From Paenarthrobacter nicotinovorans (GTDB lineage: Bacteria > Actinomycetota > Actinomycetes > Actinomycetales > Micrococcaceae): a stretch of DNA of 64,000 bases. The notes under the pieces are model-generated. The model searched no databases, was not told the origin of the DNA, and saw only the letters and a program-made list of their open reading frames with translations. The stretch is from NCBI RefSeq assembly GCF_007670255.1, contig NZ_SZVS01000011.1, positions 1 to 64,000 on the forward strand, given 5' to 3'. The position numbers were made by a program, and so were the translations under genes. Below are positions 15,972 through 25,855 of this stretch, piece after piece. Within the stretch, counting starts at the first letter, position 1. Every line of letters starts with the position of its first letter.

Positions 15972-18112
15972 GCGCCGCCGAATTCCAGAAGCTCGCAGCA
16001 CTGTTCCCCGACGAGGTTGTCACGCACTCCTACGTCCAGGACATCCAGCTCCCAGGCGGGGTGGGAACTTTTGCCCTCATTACGCTCGACAACGGCCTGG
16101 ACCATTCCAAGCCCACCACACTGGGGCCGAACACCCTGGTTGAACTGGGCAACGTCCTGGAGGGCCTCAAGGAGCGGGCCGCGCGCGGCGAAATTGTCGG
16201 CGTCGGTGTCACCGGCAAGCCCTACTTCCTTGTCGCAGGTGCCGACCTTTCCGCCGTGAAGACGCTCAAGGAGCGCGAGCACGGGCTCTGGATGGCCCAG
16301 CTCGGCCATGCCGTCTACAGCACGTTGGCCAACCTCGGGGTGCCCAGCTTCGCCTTCATCAATGGTTTGGCGCTCGGCGGCGGGCTGGAGATCGCCCTTC
16401 AATCCACGTACAGGACTGTTTCCACCGGTGCCGGCGCCTTGGCACTCCCCGAGGCCTTCATCGGCCTGGTGCCGGGCTGGGGCGGGGTCTATATCCTGCC
16501 GCGCCTCATCGGTCCGGAAAACGCGGTCAAGGTGATGATCGAAAACCCGCTCAGCAACAACCGGACGCTCACCGGACCGCAGGCCTACGAGCTGGGGATA
16601 GCCGATGCCATCTTCGAGCCCGCGGACTTCGTGGAACAGTCCCTGGCATGGGCCGCACGCGTGATTTCCGGCGATGTCACACCCGAGCGCAGGAACGCGG
16701 TGGACGCCTCTGACGACACTGTGGCCACCCGCTGGGCAGCAGCGGTGGCGGCAGGCCGCGAGTTTGTCGAGGCCAAGACCTCCAACGCCTCACCCGCACC
16801 GGCGAAGGTCCTGGAGGTCATGGAAGCCAACCGGACCATGACGCAGCAGGAATCAGCGGAACTCGAATGCGAAACCCTGGCCGGGCTCATGCAGACCGAC
16901 GAATTCCGCTCCACCGTGTACGCGTTCCTCGACCTCGTACAGAAGCGCTCCAAGCGTCCTGCCGGAGCTCCGGACCGTAAACTGGCACGCCCGGTGACCA
17001 AGATCGGCGTCGTCGGCGCGGGCCTGATGGCCAGCCAGCTCGCCTTGCTGTTCGCCCGCCAGCTCAAGGTGCCCGTGGTCATGACCGACATCGACCAAGC
17101 ACGGGTGGACAAGGGCGTAGCGTACGTCCACGCCGAAGTGGACAAGATGCTGGCCAAGAAGCGGATCAAGCCGGACGCCGCCAACAGGACCAAGGCACTG
17201 GTCACGGGTTCTGTCTCCAAGGCTGCCTTTGCCGACGCCGATTTCGTCATCGAGGCTGTTTTCGAAGAACTGCACATCAAGAAGCAGGTTTTCGCCGAAG
17301 TTGAGGAAATCGTCTCTCCCGACTGCATACTGGCCACGAACACGTCCTCGCTGTCCGTCACGGCCATGGCTGAGGACTTGAAGCACCCCGAACGGCTGGT
17401 GGGCTTCCACTTCTTCAACCCAGTAGCGGTCATGCCCCTGCTGGAGATCGTGAAGGCTCCAAAGACCGACGACGCCGTCCTGGCCACCGCCTTCGAACTG
17501 GCCAAGGGACTCAAAAAAACAGCGGTACTGGTCAAGGACGCGGCCGCTTTTGTGGTCAACCGAATCCTCTTGCGTCTCATGGGAGAGGTCATCGCAGCCT
17601 TTGACGAAGGCACCCCGGCGGAGGTCGCCGACACTGCCTTGCGTCCAATGGGCCTGCCCATGTCACCCTTTACGCTCAGCGCCATGGTGGGGCTGCCGGT
17701 GGCCCAGCACGTTCAAGAGTCCCTGCACGCAGCGTTCGGCGACCGTTTCCCGGTGTCACAGAACCTGCAAAAGTTGATCGACAACGGCGTGAAGTCTTTG
17801 TGGGTTCCGGGGCCTGATGGACAGCCCGTCATACCCGACGAAACGCTGGCCATAATGTCGTTCGGCAACACCCCTTCCACGGGCGCCGAAGTCCTTCGCC
17901 GCACCCAGGATGCCCTGGCCGAGGAAATCGGCCTCATGCTCGAAGAAGGCGTCGTTGCCGGCCCCGAGGACATCGACCTTTGCGTCATCATGGGTGCCGG
18001 CTGGCCGATGTTCCTGGGCGGGATCACCCCGTACCTGGACCGCGTTGGCGCCTCCGAACGCGTCAACGGCAAGCGGTTCCTGGCCCCGGGGATAGCGTCC
18101 GCCCCGGCCTAG
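15968..18112 (+). CDS. fadB: Fatty-acid oxidation multifunctional enzyme (enoyl-CoA hydratase/3-hydroxyacyl-CoA dehydrogenase)
   Basis: A 714-residue fusion of an N-terminal crotonase domain (about 20-280) and a C-terminal 3-hydroxyacyl-CoA dehydrogenase (about 330-700). The crotonase part has GADLSAVKTL, the oxyanion-hole segment NGLALGGGLEIAL and the catalytic-Glu strand ALPEAFIGLVPGWGG. The dehydrogenase has the NAD site GVVGAGLMASQLALLFAR and the catalytic His-Glu segment GFHFFNPVAVMPLLEIV. It converts enoyl-CoA to 3-ketoacyl-CoA for FadA. The start at 15968 is fixed by the ATGA overlap and the GAAGGAG upstream; a longer frame exists but starts inside fadA. Confidence 0.95.
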   Translation: MSAAEFQKLAALFPDEVVTHSYVQDIQLPGGVGTFALITLDNGLDHSKPTTLGPNTLVELGNVLEGLKERAARGEIVGVGVTGKPYFLVAGADLSAVKTLKEREHGLWMAQLGHAVYSTLANLGVPSFAFINGLALGGGLEIALQSTYRTVSTGAGALALPEAFIGLVPGWGGVYILPRLIGPENAVKVMIENPLSNNRTLTGPQAYELGIADAIFEPADFVEQSLAWAARVISGDVTPERRNAVDASDDTVATRWAAAVAAGREFVEAKTSNASPAPAKVLEVMEANRTMTQQESAELECETLAGLMQTDEFRSTVYAFLDLVQKRSKRPAGAPDRKLARPVTKIGVVGAGLMASQLALLFARQLKVPVVMTDIDQARVDKGVAYVHAEVDKMLAKKRIKPDAANRTKALVTGSVSKAAFADADFVIEAVFEELHIKKQVFAEVEEIVSPDCILATNTSSLSVTAMAEDLKHPERLVGFHFFNPVAVMPLLEIVKAPKTDDAVLATAFELAKGLKKTAVLVKDAAAFVVNRILLRLMGEVIAAFDEGTPAEVADTALRPMGLPMSPFTLSAMVGLPVAQHVQESLHAAFGDRFPVSQNLQKLIDNGVKSLWVPGPDGQPVIPDETLAIMSFGNTPSTGAEVLRRTQDALAEEIGLMLEEGVVAGPEDIDLCVIMGAGWPMFLGGITPYLDRVGASERVNGKRFLAPGIASAPA

Positions 18113-18120
18113 ATCACACG

Positions 18121-18238
18121 CTCTCTCACATCCCGCGGCATAAACCGGATCGCTCTCTCACCTTGGTGAGAGAGCGATCCGGTTTTTGTGCTTTTACGTG
18201 AGAGAGGGACGCATCAAAAGGGGCGGGATGTGAGAGAG
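18121..18238. repeat. Nested inverted repeats with five GTGAGAGAG copies
   Basis: CTCTCTCACATCCCGC (18121-18136) is the exact reverse complement of 18223-18238. Inside it lies the long 18142-18185 hairpin. The nonamer GTGAGAGAG or its complement occurs at 18121, 18153, 18166, 18198 and 18230. The outer arms are not needed for termination, so this looks like a REP/palindromic repeat element placed between convergent genes. Confidence 0.7.
18142..18187. terminator. Bidirectional terminator between fadB and the aldo/keto reductase
   Basis: A 21-bp perfect inverted repeat (18142-18162 against 18165-18185) is rich in GC, flanked by AAA on one side and TTTTT on the other. It can stop transcription from both converging genes. 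Confidence 0.85.
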
Positions 18239-18240
18239 GG

Positions 18241-19218
18241 CTAGAAAAGCGCCACCTTGGGTGACCTAGGGAAGATGTTGTCCAGTTCCTCCCGGTCCTC
18301 CTGGGTAGGAACCCAGCAGACAGCTTCAGCATTCTCGCGGATCTGCTCCGGACGGGTCGCACCGGCAATGACGCTGCTGACTCCGGTTTGGGCCGCCAGC
18401 CAGGAGAATGCCAGTTGCAGTTCGGTGATGCCCCGCTCCTTGGCGAACTGGCCGAAACGGCCCAACTGGTCCCAATCGGCGTCGTGAACCAGGTTGGTGC
18501 GTGTGTGGCTCAATCGCGAACCTTCCGGAGCCTTGCCAGCGGAATACTTGCCGGTCAGCAGGCCATTGGCAAGGGGGAAATAGGGAAGCACTCCCAAGGA
18601 GAAGGCCTCTGCTGCCGGAAGAACCTCGAGTTCAGCACGGCGGTCCAGCAGGTTGTAGTGGTTCTGCGTCGAAACGAAGCGCACACCACCGGATTGACGT
18701 CCCACGTATTCAGCCTGGGCGATCTGCCAACCGGCAAAGTTGGAGTGCCCGATGTACCGGACCTTGCCGCTGGATACCAGGTCGTCAAGGGCGGCAAGAG
18801 TCTCGTCGATCGGTGTCCGCGGATCCGGTGTGTGGAATTGGTAGAGGTCGATCCATTCCGTGTCCAGGCGGCGCAGGGATGCTTCAACTGCTTTCACGAT
18901 GTAGCGGCGTGAACCACGGGCATCGAAATCGTTTCCGTTCACCCCGCGCATGTCCATGCCGAACTTGGTGCCGATAACGACGTCGTCCCGGTGCCCCTTC
19001 AGCGCTTTGCCGAGCATCGTTTCGCTGAGTCCCGGCTCACGCCCGTAGACATCCGCGACGTCGAAGAAGGTCACCCCGGCTTCGACGGCGGCGTGCACAA
19101 CCGCGTTGGTGCCTTCCTGGGACTCAGTGGGCGTGTTGGCACGTCCCAGATTGTTGCATCCCAGCCCTACAGCTGAAACGGTCAGTCCGGAATGGCCAAG
19201 GCGTCGGTATTCAGTCAT
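18241..19218 (-). CDS. Aldo/keto reductase
   Basis: A 325-residue (alpha/beta)8 NADPH-dependent oxidoreductase of the AKR superfamily. The tetrad is visible: Asp in FFDVADVYG with the acid/base Tyr of VYG (about 52-57), Lys in IGTKFGM (about 85) and His in RYIGHSNFAGW (about 158). The C-terminal SSVIAGATRPEQIRENAEA segment is the cofactor 2'-phosphate site. It most resembles the YghZ/Kv-beta-like group of general carbonyl reductases. It is convergent with fadB. Substrate not predictable. Confidence 0.92.
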   Translation of the reverse strand: MTEYRRLGHSGLTVSAVGLGCNNLGRANTPTESQEGTNAVVHAAVEAGVTFFDVADVYGREPGLSETMLGKALKGHRDDVVIGTKFGMDMRGVNGNDFDARGSRRYIVKAVEASLRRLDTEWIDLYQFHTPDPRTPIDETLAALDDLVSSGKVRYIGHSNFAGWQIAQAEYVGRQSGGVRFVSTQNHYNLLDRRAELEVLPAAEAFSLGVLPYFPLANGLLTGKYSAGKAPEGSRLSHTRTNLVHDADWDQLGRFGQFAKERGITELQLAFSWLAAQTGVSSVIAGATRPEQIRENAEAVCWVPTQEDREELDNIFPRSPKVALF

Positions 19219-19273
19219 GAGCCCAGCCTATCCCGCCCTCACGGCGAGATAGTCACCTTGGGCAACAAAACGT

Positions 19274-19498
19274 TTAGTTGCCCGCAGCTCCGTAGGAGAT
19301 TCCTGATTCCTCCATGGCATCCTCAAGCTGGGCAATGGCCACCGGCCCCATCCCGTGGAGTTTGGAGACCTGCCCTTCCCCATACTCAGCCAGCTGCTCC
19401 AACGTCTCTATGCCCTGGTGGGCCAGAGCCCGCTTGGCAGGCGCTGCCAATCCTTTCGGAAGAGGTGTATGTCCGGGCCAATTGCTCTTTGACGGCAT
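19274..19498 (-). CDS. Small helix-hairpin-helix (HhH) DNA-binding-type protein
   Basis: A 74-residue protein. After a short proline/lysine N-terminus it has LAAPAKRALAHQGIETLEQLAEYGEGQVSKLHGMGPVAIAQLEDAM (about 15-62), split here as two helix-hairpin-helix turns with the HGMGP hairpin. This is the fold of the RNA polymerase alpha C-terminal domain, so nucleic acid binding is likely. AGGAGG lies six bases before ATG 19498. It stands alone; the partner is unknown. Confidence 0.75.
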   Translation of the reverse strand: MPSKSNWPGHTPLPKGLAAPAKRALAHQGIETLEQLAEYGEGQVSKLHGMGPVAIAQLEDAMEESGISYGAAGN

Positions 19499-19541
19499 GG
19501 GGATCCTCCTGATGCGATGGAGCCAGTGCTGAGGGTGCTAC

Positions 19542-20102
19542 TTAGAGACTAAAGCCAAGGCCCTGCTTGGGCGAGTGCTTAACCTTGAAAGCCGTGGGAT
19601 CGGCATAGGGCGCAGCAGCCACGGTGAGCTTGGTAAAGTCCAGGTCTTCCCCGCGGACACAGATCTTGATGGCGTTCACGGCCTTGTTGACGTCCGGGCA
19701 GAGGCAGAAGATGTTGAGGTGGCCGTTGCCGATTTCGGAGCGGTCCACGACGCCCAGGCCACGCCATGCCAGCTCACCGGTCAGGGCCGTCTTGGCTTTT
19801 CGTTCAAGATGGCGGTCACGCTCGGTGCCGTCCTTTGTCTTGAGCGCAATCTGCGCCACCACCCAGAACTGCTCCGACTCGGGAATCTCGGCGTAGCCGT
19901 CTTCCTCACACTGGGCAGCGAAGGCGGCCATCAATCCCTCAACGGAAGAATCGTCACTGACGTCGGTTTCGTTGGTCTTGCTCTGGTGCCCTACGACGCC
20001 GTGGTTGACGACGAACTGCTTGTCGTCCTCGTCGTACCAGGCCTCCCGAAAGTGGAGCACGCCCTCGTCGTCTGTCTTGTATGTCCGGATGATGCCGCTC
20101 AC
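19542..20102 (-). CDS. Conserved hypothetical protein in the dxs-DUF402 operon
   Basis: A 186-residue soluble protein that I cannot assign. It starts with GIIRTYKTDDEGVLHFREAWYDEDD and has a middle segment EQFWVVAQIALKTKDGTERDRHLERKAKTALTGELAWRGLGVVD; a later part contains a Cys pair NIFCLCPDVNKAVNAIKICVRGEDLD. The GTG at 20102 is chosen because it overlaps the DUF402 stop (GTGA) and AGGAAGGGA lies seven bases upstream; an in-frame ATG farther up is inside DUF402. Co-transcription with DUF402 and dxs is strongly implied by the overlaps. Confidence 0.75.
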   Translation of the reverse strand: MSGIIRTYKTDDEGVLHFREAWYDEDDKQFVVNHGVVGHQSKTNETDVSDDSSVEGLMAAFAAQCEEDGYAEIPESEQFWVVAQIALKTKDGTERDRHLERKAKTALTGELAWRGLGVVDRSEIGNGHLNIFCLCPDVNKAVNAIKICVRGEDLDFTKLTVAAAPYADPTAFKVKHSPKQGLGFSL

Positions 20103-20668
20103 GCGCGTCCCTTCCTGAACCATTCGGCGCTCGGACTGTTCGGGTCCTGGACGTTGAATGGTGCTTGCATGGAGTGGACAGCCTCCAATAGCGCTGCGCA
20201 TTCAGTGCGCATGGCGTCCACGGTTTCTTCCGGATAGCCCATTGCCACCCGGTGTTGCTCAAACTCGTCTTCGTCATCAACGAACACCCCACGCACGGTG
20301 GAGCGGATAACGTCCAAATCCATGTCGATCATGTGGAACTCGGTGACTCCCGGCTTGATGGGAGTCCAGTCGTGGGCGGTGGCAAGATCCACGTAAATCC
20401 GGAAATCCCCCGGGTAGCTGTCGTCGTAGAACGTCACCACAAACTCGCCTGTCCGGGGAACCAGCAACAAGCAATCAGAGGCGGTGTAGAAGGCCGCTCC
20501 CGGGCGGGAGCAGAACTCCCCTTTGCCCTGGAAAATCCACCAGCCGTGGATGTCCTCACCGAGGTAACGGCCAGGCACCACCCAGTGGGCCGTGCCATCG
20601 AATTTCCTGTTCCGCGACACTACGAGGTCGCCGGGCAGCAGCGCGCCCGGTCCGCGATCGTTGCTCAC
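20099..20668 (-). CDS. DUF402-domain protein (FomD/Ntdp-like nucleotide phosphohydrolase)
   Basis: A 189-residue protein with the DUF402 beta-barrel core: [25 protein letters not shown] near the N-terminus, then [12 protein letters not shown] and [15 protein letters not shown] (about 100-125) with the acidic metal ligands, followed by [17 protein letters not shown]. Known members hydrolyse nucleoside tri/diphosphates (Ntdp) or CMP-linked fosfomycin intermediates (FomD) with divalent metals. The GTG at 20668 overlaps the dxs stop (GTGA). Its place behind dxs suggests cleaning of a phosphorylated or nucleotide-linked metabolite; that is inference. Confidence 0.82.
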   Translation of the reverse strand: MSNDRGPGALLPGDLVVSRNRKFDGTAHWVVPGRYLGEDIHGWWIFQGKGEFCSRPGAAFYTASDCLLLVPRTGEFVVTFYDDSYPGDFRIYVDLATAHDWTPIKPGVTEFHMIDMDLDVIRSTVRGVFVDDEDEFEQHRVAMGYPEETVDAMRTECAALLEAVHSMQAPFNVQDPNSPSAEWFRKGRA

Positions 20669-22638
20669 AGAGTGGGCAAGCTGCCGGTGGTGGGGTGCTC
20701 CTGGCCCGGGAGGGGCCGCGCGAAGGGGACCTTTGTCCCCAAAACCTGGGCAACGACGTCGTGCGTGATCTTTTGGGCGGTGAGCCCAACGCGTTCCAGC
20801 ACCTGTCCGCGGGAGCCGTGCACCAGGAATTCGACCGGCAGACCGACTTCGTTAAGGGCCGTATCCACCCCTGCTGCGCGCATTTCCTGACGAATACGCG
20901 AACCAACGCCGCCGGCTCGGACTCCGTCCTCGATGCAGATCACCAACCGGTGCCGGGCCGCCAAAGCAATGATTGATTTCCTGACAGGAAGGACCCAACG
21001 CGGATCAACCACAGTCGAGCTGATGCCTTGCGCGCCCAGACGGCCGGCCACATCAAGGGCCAGCTCAGACATCGCACCAACACTGACGATCAGGACATCG
21101 TTCTCAGTGGATCCCTCGGGCCTGCGGGCGAGGATGTCCACGCCGTCGTGGAGCCGTTCAATGGCTTCGACTTCGGAGCCGACACTGCCCTTGGAGAAAC
21201 GGACCACGGTCGGAGCGTCATTGATGGCGACGGCCTCACGCAGTTCCTCACGGAGCCGGGTGGCATCACGCGGGGCAGCCAGATGCAGGCCCGGAACGAT
21301 CTGAACCATTGCCATGTCCCACATGCCGTGATGGCTGGGCCCATCGGGGCCGGTCACGCCGGCACGGTCGAGGACAACCGTGACGCCGGCCTTGTGCAGC
21401 GCCACATCCATGAGGAGCTGGTCGAAGGCACGGTTCAGGAATGTTGCGTACACCGCAACGACCGGATGCAGGCCGCCAAAGGCCATTCCCGCGGCCGAGG
21501 TCAGCGCGTGCTGCTCGGCAATTCCGACGTCGATAACGCGCTCCGGGTGGCGCTCTGCGAACTTGTGCAGCCCCACCGGAATAAGCATGGCACCGGTGAT
21601 GCCGACAATGTCTTCACGTTCATCGGCGATATCGGCGATCTCCTCGGCGAACACGGAGGTCCAGGACCTGGCTCCGGGAGTTTCGGTGGACTCCCCCGTC
21701 TCCGGGTCGATGATTCCTACGGCGTGGAACTGGTCCGCCTCGTTGGCCAGCGCCGGAGCATAGCCGTGGCCTTTTTCGGTCATGGCGTGCACGATCACCG
21801 GACCGCCGTAAGCCTTGGCGGTGTTCAGCGCATGCTCCATGGCCTGGAGGTTGTGTCCGTCCACAGGCCCGATGTACTTCATGCCGAGGTCCTCGAACAT
21901 GCCCTGCGGAGCCCACCAGTCCTTGATGCCCTTCTTCATGGCATGCAGGCTCTTATAGGTGAACTGCCCTGCCGGGCCGCCGTTCTGCAGCTTCTTCTTC
22001 CACCAATCGAGCATGCGCTCGTACGCCGGAGCCGTGCGGAGGGAGTCGATGGTGGGTCGAAGCGAAGCGAGGTAGTCAGCCAGACCGCCGACGGTGGGGG
22101 CATAGGAACGCCCATTGTCATTGACCACGATCACGACGCGACGCCGCTTGTCCGCGGCAATGTTGTTGATGGCCTCCCAGGTCATGCCACCGGTCAGGGC
22201 ACCGTCACCGACAATGGCGACGACGAACCGGTCTCCTTCGCCGGTCAGCTGGCGGGCACGGGAAATGCCGTCCGCCCAGGACAGTGACGATGACGCATGG
22301 GAACTCTCCACGATGTCGTGCTCGGACTCGGCACGGTCGGGATAGCCTGACAGGCCGCCCTGCTGGCGAAGGGTGCTGAAGTCCTGCCGCCCGGTCAGGA
22401 GCTTGTGCACGTAGGACTGGTGCCCCGTGTCGAAAATGATGCTGTCGCGCGGGGAATCGAACATCCGATGGACGGCGAGGGTAAGTTCAACCACACCCAG
22501 GTTAGGACCAAGATGCCCGCCTGTCGCGGCGACGTTGGTGATCAGGAAGGCCCTGATTTCGCCAGCCAGTTCTTCCAGCTCTTTGCCGGACAGTTTGGCC
22601 AGGTCCTGTGGATCCTTGACGGTTTCCAAAAGTCCCAA
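20665..22638 (-). CDS. dxs: 1-deoxy-D-xylulose-5-phosphate synthase
   Basis: A 657-residue thiamine-diphosphate enzyme that condenses pyruvate and glyceraldehyde-3-phosphate, the first step of the MEP isoprenoid pathway. Visible are the N-terminal [17 protein letters not shown] and [15 protein letters not shown], the TPP/Mg site [16 protein letters not shown] (about 148-163) and the Glu region [17 protein letters not shown] (about 375). The start is TTG 22638: AAGGAGG lies four bases upstream and the GLLETVKDP beginning is the family norm. It is the first gene of a three-gene operon with DUF402 and an unknown protein, each overlapping by four bases. Confidence 0.96.
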   Translation of the reverse strand: MGLLETVKDPQDLAKLSGKELEELAGEIRAFLITNVAATGGHLGPNLGVVELTLAVHRMFDSPRDSIIFDTGHQSYVHKLLTGRQDFSTLRQQGGLSGYPDRAESEHDIVESSHASSSLSWADGISRARQLTGEGDRFVVAIVGDGALTGGMTWEAINNIAADKRRRVVIVVNDNGRSYAPTVGGLADYLASLRPTIDSLRTAPAYERMLDWWKKKLQNGGPAGQFTYKSLHAMKKGIKDWWAPQGMFEDLGMKYIGPVDGHNLQAMEHALNTAKAYGGPVIVHAMTEKGHGYAPALANEADQFHAVGIIDPETGESTETPGARSWTSVFAEEIADIADEREDIVGITGAMLIPVGLHKFAERHPERVIDVGIAEQHALTSAAGMAFGGLHPVVAVYATFLNRAFDQLLMDVALHKAGVTVVLDRAGVTGPDGPSHHGMWDMAMVQIVPGLHLAAPRDATRLREELREAVAINDAPTVVRFSKGSVGSEVEAIERLHDGVDILARRPEGSTENDVLIVSVGAMSELALDVAGRLGAQGISSTVVDPRWVLPVRKSIIALAARHRLVICIEDGVRAGGVGSRIRQEMRAAGVDTALNEVGLPVEFLVHGSRGQVLERVGLTAQKITHDVVAQVLGTKVPFARPLPGQEHPTTGSLPTL

Positions 22639-22745
22639 CGGCCCTCCTTAGGGTGAATGACGTGCTCGTTAACTTTAGCGCGTGCCCGGAGTCCACGCGT
22701 TTCCCGGCGGCATCACCGCTGGGGCGCCAGCTGTCCTGGACGCCA

Positions 22746-22781
22746 GCAGCCCCGGCCGGTCGGATGACCAGCCGGGGCTGC
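22746..22781 (-). terminator. Hairpin downstream of aconitase
   Basis: GCAGCCCCGGC (22746-22756) and GCCGGGGCTGC (22771-22781) form an 11-bp perfect stem with a 14-base loop, 35 bp after the acnA stop. There is no T run. Confidence 0.55.
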
Positions 22782-22815
22782 ATGGCGCGGAATCAGCTGT
22801 GACCAGACGGATTCG

Positions 22816-25623
22816 CTATGCGGAGATCTGCCGCAGGACGTACTGCAGGATGCCACCGTTGCGGTAGTAGTCCGCTTCACCCGGGGTGTCGATGCGCAGC
22901 ACGGCGTCGAAGGACTTGGACGAGCCATCCTCAGCCGTTGCCGTGACCTTGAGGGTCTTCGGCGTGGTGCCGTTGTTCAGCTCGGTGACGCCTTCCACGG
23001 AGAAGGTCTCCGTGCCGGAGAGGCCGAGGGTCGCAGCGGATTCGCCTGCGGGGAACTGCAGCGGAAGAACACCCATGCCGATCAGGTTGGAGCGGTGGAT
23101 ACGCTCGTAGCTTTCGGCGATGACTGCCTTGACGCCCAGGAGGGCGGTACCCTTGGCTGCCCAGTCACGGGACGAGCCGGAACCGTACTCCTTGCCGGCC
23201 AGGACAACCAGGGGCGTTCCTGCTGCCTGGTAGTTCTGGGCGGCGTCGTAGACGTAGGCCTGCGGTGCGCCTTCCTGGGTGAAGTCGCGGGTGAAGCCAC
23301 CTTCAACGCCATCCAGGAGCTGGTTCTTGATGCGGATGTTGGCGAAGGTGCCACGGATCATGACTTCGTGGTTGCCACGGCGCGAACCGTAGGAGTTGAA
23401 GTCCTTGCGCTCCACGCCGTTGGCCAGCAGGTACTGGCCTGCAGGAGTGTCCGACTTGAAGGAACCGGCCGGGGAAATGTGGTCGGTAGTGACGGAGTCG
23501 CCAAGCTTCAGGAGCACGCGGGCACCCTGGATGTCCTGGACGGGGTCCGGCTGGGCCTTCATGCCTTCGAAGTATGGGGGCTTCCGGACGTACGTGGAGT
23601 CCTGGTCCCAGGCGAAGGTGTCACCGGCAGGAGTGTCGAGTGCCTTCCAGCGCTCGTCGCCGTCGAAGACGCCTTCGTAGCCCTTGGCAAACATGCCCTC
23701 GTCGATGGAGGAGTCGATGACCTGCTGGACTTCGGTGGGGTTCGGCCAGATGTCCTTGAGGAAGACCTCGTTGCCCTCGGAGTCCGTGCCCAGGGCGTCG
23801 GTGTCGAAGTCGAAGTCCATGGAACCGGCAAGGGCGTAGGCGATGACCAGGGGCGGGGACGCCAGGTAGTTCATCTTGACGTCCGGGTTGATGCGGCCTT
23901 CGAAGTTACGGTTACCGGAAAGGACAGCCGTCACGGAGAGGTCGTTCGCCTGGATCGCTTCGGAGATTTCCGGCTCGAGCGGGCCGGAGTTACCGATGCA
24001 GGTGGCACAGCCGTAACCCACGATGTAGAAGCCAAGCTTCTCCAGGTACGGGGTCAGTCCGGACTTCTCGTAGTAGTCGGTGACTACCTTGGAACCGGGA
24101 GCAACGGAGGTCTTGACCCACGGCTTGGAGGTGAGGCCCTTGTCAACGGCGTTGCGGGCAAGCAGGGCTGCAGCAAGCATCACCGAGGGGTTGGACGTGT
24201 TGGTGCAGGACGTGATCGATGCGATCGATACTGCGCCGTGGTCCAGTTCGAACTCGCGGCCGTCGGCCGTGGTGACCTTCACCGGCGACGACGGGCGGCC
24301 GTTGGCGCCGTTGGCTGCCGAGAAGACACGGTCCGTCTCCGTGGTGTGCGAATCAGCGTGCGTGAACGACGGGGCGTCCGAGGCCGGGAAGGTCTCGTCC
24401 AAGGCCTCGTCCACACTGCCGTCTTCGATGGCGACGTAGTTGTGGATGTCCTTGCGGAACTGCTCCTTGGCGTCCGTGAGCTCAATGCGGTCCTGGGGAC
24501 GCTTCGGGCCGGAGATGGACGGCACAACAGTGGAGAGGTCCAGTTCGAGGAACTCGGAGAAGCGCAGTTCGCGGGAAGGATCGTGCCAGAGGCCCTGTTC
24601 CTTGGCGTATGCCTCCACGAGGGAGACGTTCTCTTCGGAGCGGCCCGTCAGGCGCAGGTAGTCAAGCGTGACGTCGTCGATCGGGAACATGGCAGCCGTG
24701 GAGCCGAATTCCGGGCTCATGTTGCCGATGGTTGCACGGTTGGCCAGCGGCACAGCCGCAACGCCCTCGCCGTAGAACTCCACGAACTTGCCAACCACAC
24801 CGTGCTTGCGGAGCATTTCGGTGATGGTCAGCACGACGTCGGTGGCCGTGGCGCCTGCGGGGATGCTGCCGTTGAGCTTGAAGCCGACAACGCGGGGAAT
24901 CAGCATGGAGACGGGCTGGCCGAGCATCGCTGCCTCGGCTTCAATGCCGCCAACGCCCCAGCCCAGGACACCGAGGCCGTTGACCATGGTGGTGTGGGAG
25001 TCGGTACCGACGCAGGTGTCGGGGTAGGCGCGAAGCACACCGTCGACCTCGCGGGTCATGACCGTTCGTGCCAGGTATTCGATGTTGACCTGGTGGACGA
25101 TACCGGTTCCCGGAGGAACAACCTTGAAGTCATCGAACGCCGTCTGGCCCCAGCGAAGGAACTGGTAGCGCTCACCATTGCGCTGGTATTCGATCTCCAT
25201 GTTGCGCTCCAGTGCGCCGGAGTTACCGAAAGCATCGATCTGGACGGAGTGGTCGATGACCATTTCTGCCGGCGCCAGCGGGTTGACGCGCTTGGGATCG
25301 CCGCCAAGCTCCTTGACGGCTTCACGCATGGTGGCGAGGTCGACGACGCAGGGAACACCAGTGAAGTCCTGCATGATGACACGTGCCGGGGTGAACTGGA
25401 TTTCCGTGTCGGGCTCCGCATTGGGGTCCCAACCGGCAAGGGCGCGGACATGGTCAGCCGTTATATTGGCGCCATCCTCAGTCCGCAGGAGGTTTTCAAG
25501 CAATACCTTAAGGCTGAACGGAAGGCTGTCTGCGCCCTCTACGGAGTTCAACCGGAAAATTTCATAGTCGGTGCCGGCTACATTCAGTACGCCTTTGGAA
25601 CCGAAGCTGTCCACAGTGCTCAT
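22816..25623 (-). CDS. acnA: Aconitate hydratase A
   Basis: A 935-residue aconitase (citrate to isocitrate in the TCA cycle) of the AcnA/IRP1 type, with four domains. The [4Fe-4S] ligands are Cys473 in TSCTNTSN and Cys539 and Cys542 in [12 protein letters not shown]. The N-terminal domain has [22 protein letters not shown], and the C-terminal swivel domain has [16 protein letters not shown] with the substrate-binding serines. An insert of about 40 residues before domain 3 (about 410-450) is typical of actinobacterial AcnA. ATG 25623. It is monocistronic by position; a possible iron-regulator box lies about 57 bp upstream. Confidence 0.97.
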   Translation of the reverse strand: MSTVDSFGSKGVLNVAGTDYEIFRLNSVEGADSLPFSLKVLLENLLRTEDGANITADHVRALAGWDPNAEPDTEIQFTPARVIMQDFTGVPCVVDLATMREAVKELGGDPKRVNPLAPAEMVIDHSVQIDAFGNSGALERNMEIEYQRNGERYQFLRWGQTAFDDFKVVPPGTGIVHQVNIEYLARTVMTREVDGVLRAYPDTCVGTDSHTTMVNGLGVLGWGVGGIEAEAAMLGQPVSMLIPRVVGFKLNGSIPAGATATDVVLTITEMLRKHGVVGKFVEFYGEGVAAVPLANRATIGNMSPEFGSTAAMFPIDDVTLDYLRLTGRSEENVSLVEAYAKEQGLWHDPSRELRFSEFLELDLSTVVPSISGPKRPQDRIELTDAKEQFRKDIHNYVAIEDGSVDEALDETFPASDAPSFTHADSHTTETDRVFSAANGANGRPSSPVKVTTADGREFELDHGAVSIASITSCTNTSNPSVMLAAALLARNAVDKGLTSKPWVKTSVAPGSKVVTDYYEKSGLTPYLEKLGFYIVGYGCATCIGNSGPLEPEISEAIQANDLSVTAVLSGNRNFEGRINPDVKMNYLASPPLVIAYALAGSMDFDFDTDALGTDSEGNEVFLKDIWPNPTEVQQVIDSSIDEGMFAKGYEGVFDGDERWKALDTPAGDTFAWDQDSTYVRKPPYFEGMKAQPDPVQDIQGARVLLKLGDSVTTDHISPAGSFKSDTPAGQYLLANGVERKDFNSYGSRRGNHEVMIRGTFANIRIKNQLLDGVEGGFTRDFTQEGAPQAYVYDAAQNYQAAGTPLVVLAGKEYGSGSSRDWAAKGTALLGVKAVIAESYERIHRSNLIGMGVLPLQFPAGESAATLGLSGTETFSVEGVTELNNGTTPKTLKVTATAEDGSSKSFDAVLRIDTPGEADYYRNGGILQYVLRQISA

Positions 25624-25679
25624 GGCAGGACTCCTCTCGCAACAGTTTCATCTTTGTCGCGTGGTTGGCCGCTAGCCAG

Positions 25680-25698
25680 TTAGGCGCACCTTACTTAG
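25680..25698. promoter_or_regulatory. Weak DtxR/IdeR-like box upstream of acnA
   Basis: TTAGGCGCACCTTACTTAG shares about 12 of 19 positions with the DtxR/IdeR consensus and is a partial inverted repeat. It lies 57-75 bp before the acnA start. Iron control of aconitase is known in actinobacteria, but the match is marginal. Confidence 0.3.
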
Positions 25699-25855
25699 CC
25701 GGGCGGCATCTTTGTTGGTCACCCCGCCCCTGGAGGCCTTCGCATCCAACGGAACGGGACTACTAGGCCCATCGTAGTGGCTTTATCTCCGTCGAGGGCA
25801 GGAGCCACCAAAGCCGCCGCGACCGCAGTCTCCCGCGGACCGGCGGCCGGCCCCC

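Noticed and set aside
23095..25683. 862-codon open frame antisense to acnA
   Set aside because: It mirrors the aconitase codons and lacks any recognisable domain; in high-GC genomes the antisense frame of a strongly biased gene stays open by chance.
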